Origin: Aquificaceae bacterium
GTDB lineage: Bacteria; Aquificota; Aquificia; Aquificales; Aquificaceae
Direction: 5' to 3'
Length of the DNA stretch: 7,912 nucleotides
Assembly (NCBI GenBank): GCA_015490115.1
Contig: WFYM01000051.1
Coordinates: forward strand, 1-7,912
Shown: positions 6,794-7,912 of the stretch, piece after piece
How the letters are laid out: every line of letters starts with the position of its first letter
Numbering within the stretch: the stretch's first letter is position 1
The notes under the pieces: model-generated
Told to the model about the DNA's origin: nothing
Databases searched by the model: none
Seen by the model: only the letters and a program-made list of their open reading frames with translations
Position numbers and translations under genes: made by a program

Positions 6794-7263
6794 CCCTCTT
6801 CTTGCTTTTGTTCCTCCCTCTGCTCTTGGGTTTCCTGCTCTGCCTTTAACTCTTCCTCCCTCTGCTTCCTTGCCTCCTCCTTCCTCTTTTGCATAGCTTC
6901 GTAGTCCCACACCTTTATCTCCTTTATCTTCCTCTGGGCTTCTTTGCCTTTCAACTCCCTCAAGAAGTAGAGCTTCGCCCTCCTCACCTTACCTATCTTC
7001 ACGACCTCTATCTTCTCTATGTTGGGGCTGTAGTAGGGGAAAGTCCTCTCTATCCCCACCCCGTAGGACTCCTTCCTCACCGTAAAAGTTTTGTCAGGAC
7101 CTCCTCCCCTTATCCTTATCACGACGCCCTCGAAGGGTTGGACCCTCTCTCTGTCTCCTTCCTTTACCTTGTAGTGGACCCTCACCGTGTCTCCAACCTT
7201 GAAGTTGGGGTAGTCCTTCTTCGGTAGGTATCTCTTCTTTATCCTCTCGAGTATGCCTTCCAT
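6790..7263 (-). CDS. rplS: 50S ribosomal protein L19, with C-terminal extension
   Basis: L19 sits at the 30S-50S interface of the large subunit. The first about 115 residues are the usual protein: DYPNFKVGDTVRVHYKV (17-33), the barrel PFEGVVIRIRGGGPDKTFTVRK (positions 43-64), YGVGIERTFPYYSPNIEKI (67-85) and the C-terminal KVRRAKLYFLREL (92-104). Most bacterial L19 proteins end soon after this, at about 115 residues; this one runs on to 157 with a tail of almost only Lys, Arg, Glu and Gln (about 115-157), probably helical. Thermus L19 is also longer than usual, so an extension in thermophiles is not without parallel. First gene of the - strand operon rplS-rnhB-rsmH-ftsL. Its leader is short, with a strong Shine-Dalgarno and a candidate -10 box in the gap before the tRNA. 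Confidence 0.97.
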   Translation of the reverse strand: MEGILERIKKRYLPKKDYPNFKVGDTVRVHYKVKEGDRERVQPFEGVVIRIRGGGPDKTFTVRKESYGVGIERTFPYYSPNIEKIEVVKIGKVRRAKLYFLRELKGKEAQRKIKEIKVWDYEAMQKRKEEARKQREEELKAEQETQEQREEQKQEEG

Positions 7264-7267
7264 CCCA

Positions 7268-7277
7268 TCTCCTCCTC
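7268..7277 (-). promoter_or_regulatory. Ribosome binding site of rplS
   Basis: Read on the - strand this is GAGGAGGAGA; its GGAGG core (7275-7271) lies 7 bases before the rplS ATG. It is the best Shine-Dalgarno match on the - strand of the window, as expected for an abundant ribosomal protein, and contrasts with rimM, which has none. Confidence 0.8.
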
Positions 7278-7287
7278 AGGGTGTAAA

Positions 7288-7297
7288 ATTATATAAT
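7288..7297. promoter_or_regulatory. Palindromic -10 region between rplS and tRNA-Gly
   Basis: The 42-base gap 7264-7305 contains ATTATATAAT, its own reverse complement. It gives TATAAT on the + strand at 7292-7297, 8 bases before the tRNA begins, and TATAAT on the - strand at 7293-7288, which would start an rplS transcript near 7281 with a leader of about 18 bases. No TTGACA-like -35 stands at the right distance on either strand, and the - strand -35 would fall inside the tRNA gene. Promoter role is inferred from the perfect hexamers and the layout. Confidence 0.5.
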
Positions 7298-7305
7298 AAA
7301 AGTCA

Positions 7306-7380
7306 GCGGGCGTAGTTCAGAGGTAGAACGCCTGCTTCCCAAGCAGGAGGTCGCGGGTTCGAGTCCCGTCGCCCGCTCCA
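7306..7380 (+). tRNA. tRNA-Gly, anticodon CCC
   Basis: A full cloverleaf of 75 bases folds by eye. Acceptor stem GCGGGCG (7306-7312) pairs perfectly with CGCCCGC (7370-7376). The D stem is GTTC/GAAC (7315-7318 with 7326-7329). The anticodon stem is CCTGC/GCAGG (7331-7335 with 7343-7347) around loop TTCCCAA, with anticodon CCC at 7338-7340, which reads GGG glycine codons. The variable loop is AGGTC. The T stem is GCGGG/CCCGT with loop TTCGAGT and one G-T pair. Discriminator T7377 is followed by an encoded CCA (7378-7380). No hairpin terminator follows; the only candidate stop signal is a run of seven T at 7402-7408, which lies inside the end of the convergent Sua5-like gene. Confidence 0.97.
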
Positions 7381-7386
7381 AAACTC

Positions 7387-7912
7387 TTATAAATGTTTAT
7401 GTTTTTTTAACTCAATACCAAGTATTTTACTCAATTCTTTAGCAGATATAGTGGTTTCTCTTAATATATACGGACGATCTTTTGAAAAATCGATGATCGT
7501 AGTTGGTTGCTTTCTTGAACTTTCTGGACCCAAAAGAAAAACATCTATATAATCTTTAAAAGTATTTAAGGCTTCTTCTGGGTCAGTTATAGGTTTTTCC
7601 CCAGAAAAATTTGCGGAAGTTACACATACTGGAAAGTCAGCAAAACTACTAATTTTATAAGCTACAATATCCATACAAACTAAATTTACCGAATTTAAAT
7701 AAGCATTTACATAACCAGGAATAGTTTCTTTCTTTGGAAGTATTAAACCAAGATTCCCAGGCCAGTATAATCTTATTAATTTTTCTACCACATGTTTCCA
7801 TTTCTCAGGAACATAACACCAATTAGTAAAGTTTGAAGGTGTAGCTAATACATTTAAAGGTTTTTTCTTACTTCGCTTTTTGATTTCGTAGATCCTCTCT
7901 ACAGCTTCTTTA
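7387..7912 (-). CDS. Sua5/YrdC/YciO family protein, possible threonylcarbamoyl-AMP synthase, 5' end outside window
   Basis: Family members such as TsaC/Sua5 make threonylcarbamoyl-AMP from threonine, bicarbonate and ATP for the t6A37 modification of tRNA. The frame stays open to the right edge, so the GTG at 7791 is not the start; 174 residues are visible and about 40 N-terminal ones (including the usual PTDTVYGL) are missing. Visible matches: KEAVERIYEIKKRSKKKPL (1-19), WPGNLGLIL (50-58), VTSANFSG (97-104), PTTIID (136-141) and ILRET (149-153). Oddities: the usual VRIP block before the SAN motif reads VCMDIV (78-83), lacking the conserved Arg, and the usual LRxG reads LRET. G+C is about 33% (hand count of 7441-7680) against over 50% in neighbours, with AAT, AAA and TTA codons common. 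It ends 6 bases from the tRNA-Gly 3' end, tail to tail. It could be the cell's only TsaC, a second copy acquired by transfer, or a relative with another job; I cannot tell. Confidence 0.82.
   Translation of the reverse strand, partial: KEAVERIYEIKKRSKKKPLNVLATPSNFTNWCYVPEKWKHVVEKLIRLYWPGNLGLILPKKETIPGYVNAYLNSVNLVCMDIVAYKISSFADFPVCVTSANFSGEKPITDPEEALNTFKDYIDVFLLGPESSRKQPTTIIDFSKDRPYILRETTISAKELSKILGIELKKHKHL

Noticed and set aside
6794..6910. Longer RNase HII with 39 extra N-terminal residues
   Set aside because: The extra residues are the L19 tail read in another frame; the ATG at 6793 overlapping the rplS stop gives the normal family start.
7402..7408. Run of seven T as a terminator of tRNA-Gly
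   Set aside because: There is no stem directly before it, and it encodes the Lys-rich tail of the convergent gene; it may aid termination, but the sequence does not show it.
7387..7791. Short complete gene beginning at the GTG at 7791
   Set aside because: Upstream codons to the window edge continue the Sua5/YrdC family sequence (AVERIYEI, KKKPL) without a stop, so the gene is cut by the edge rather than short.
1..7912. CRISPR array, insertion sequence or long repeat
   Set aside because: No repeated spaced units, no transposase motifs and no paired inverted ends were seen on reading through the window; the short recurring GAGG/AGG runs reflect purine-rich codon use.

Overview
The window carries ten protein-coding genes and one tRNA on about 7.9 kb, packed with almost no non-coding DNA. 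It reads as a chromosome segment of a hyperthermophilic or thermophilic bacterium. The grounds are a bacterial-type gene set (RimM, RsmH, an FtsL-like protein, bacterial L19, RNase HII, NadC), purine-rich coding strands with heavy AGG/AGA (Arg) and ATA (Ile) use, a family 5 iron-sulfur uracil-DNA glycosylase, and a fused CTP:inositol-1-phosphate cytidylyltransferase / di-myo-inositol-phosphate-phosphate synthase, which makes a solute known from organisms growing above about 60-80 C. An Aquificota-like host is my best guess; this is inference, and a genus cannot be named.

Layout, left to right. (1) The 3' four fifths of metE (+) runs in from the left edge and collides tail to tail with rimM (-), with an 11-base overlap. 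(2) rimM diverges from a three-gene + strand operon across a 20-base gap that holds -10-like boxes on both strands and no Shine-Dalgarno sequence. The operon is family 5 uracil-DNA glycosylase, IPCT/DIPPS fusion, nadC, joined by two ATGA overlaps. (3) nadC collides tail to tail with a four-gene - strand operon, read from the right as rplS, rnhB, rsmH, ftsL-like; the last 47 bases of nadC and ftsL overlap antisense. (4) A 42-base gap with a palindromic ATTATATAAT core separates rplS (-) from tRNA-Gly(CCC) (+). (5) Six bases past the tRNA lies the end of a Sua5/YrdC-family gene (-), running off the right edge. Its G+C is about 33% (hand count of 7441-7680), against 58% in a sampled stretch of nadC, and it has unusual substitutions at conserved family positions; it is the one stretch that looks foreign.

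How the genes fit together. The left and middle parts are housekeeping: methionine synthesis, NAD synthesis, 30S maturation (rimM) and 16S rRNA methylation (rsmH), the 50S protein L19, removal of RNA from DNA (rnhB), removal of uracil from DNA, and septum assembly (ftsL-like). The uracil-DNA glycosylase and the inositol solute synthase share an operon and both suit life at high temperature: one repairs heat-driven cytosine deamination, the other makes a thermoprotective solute. I found no CRISPR array, insertion sequence or convincing rho-independent terminator, and no previously undescribed multi-gene system. The points most worth a second look are the AT-rich divergent Sua5-like gene beside the tRNA, the apparently leaderless divergent gene pair, and the 47-base antisense overlap at the operon ends.
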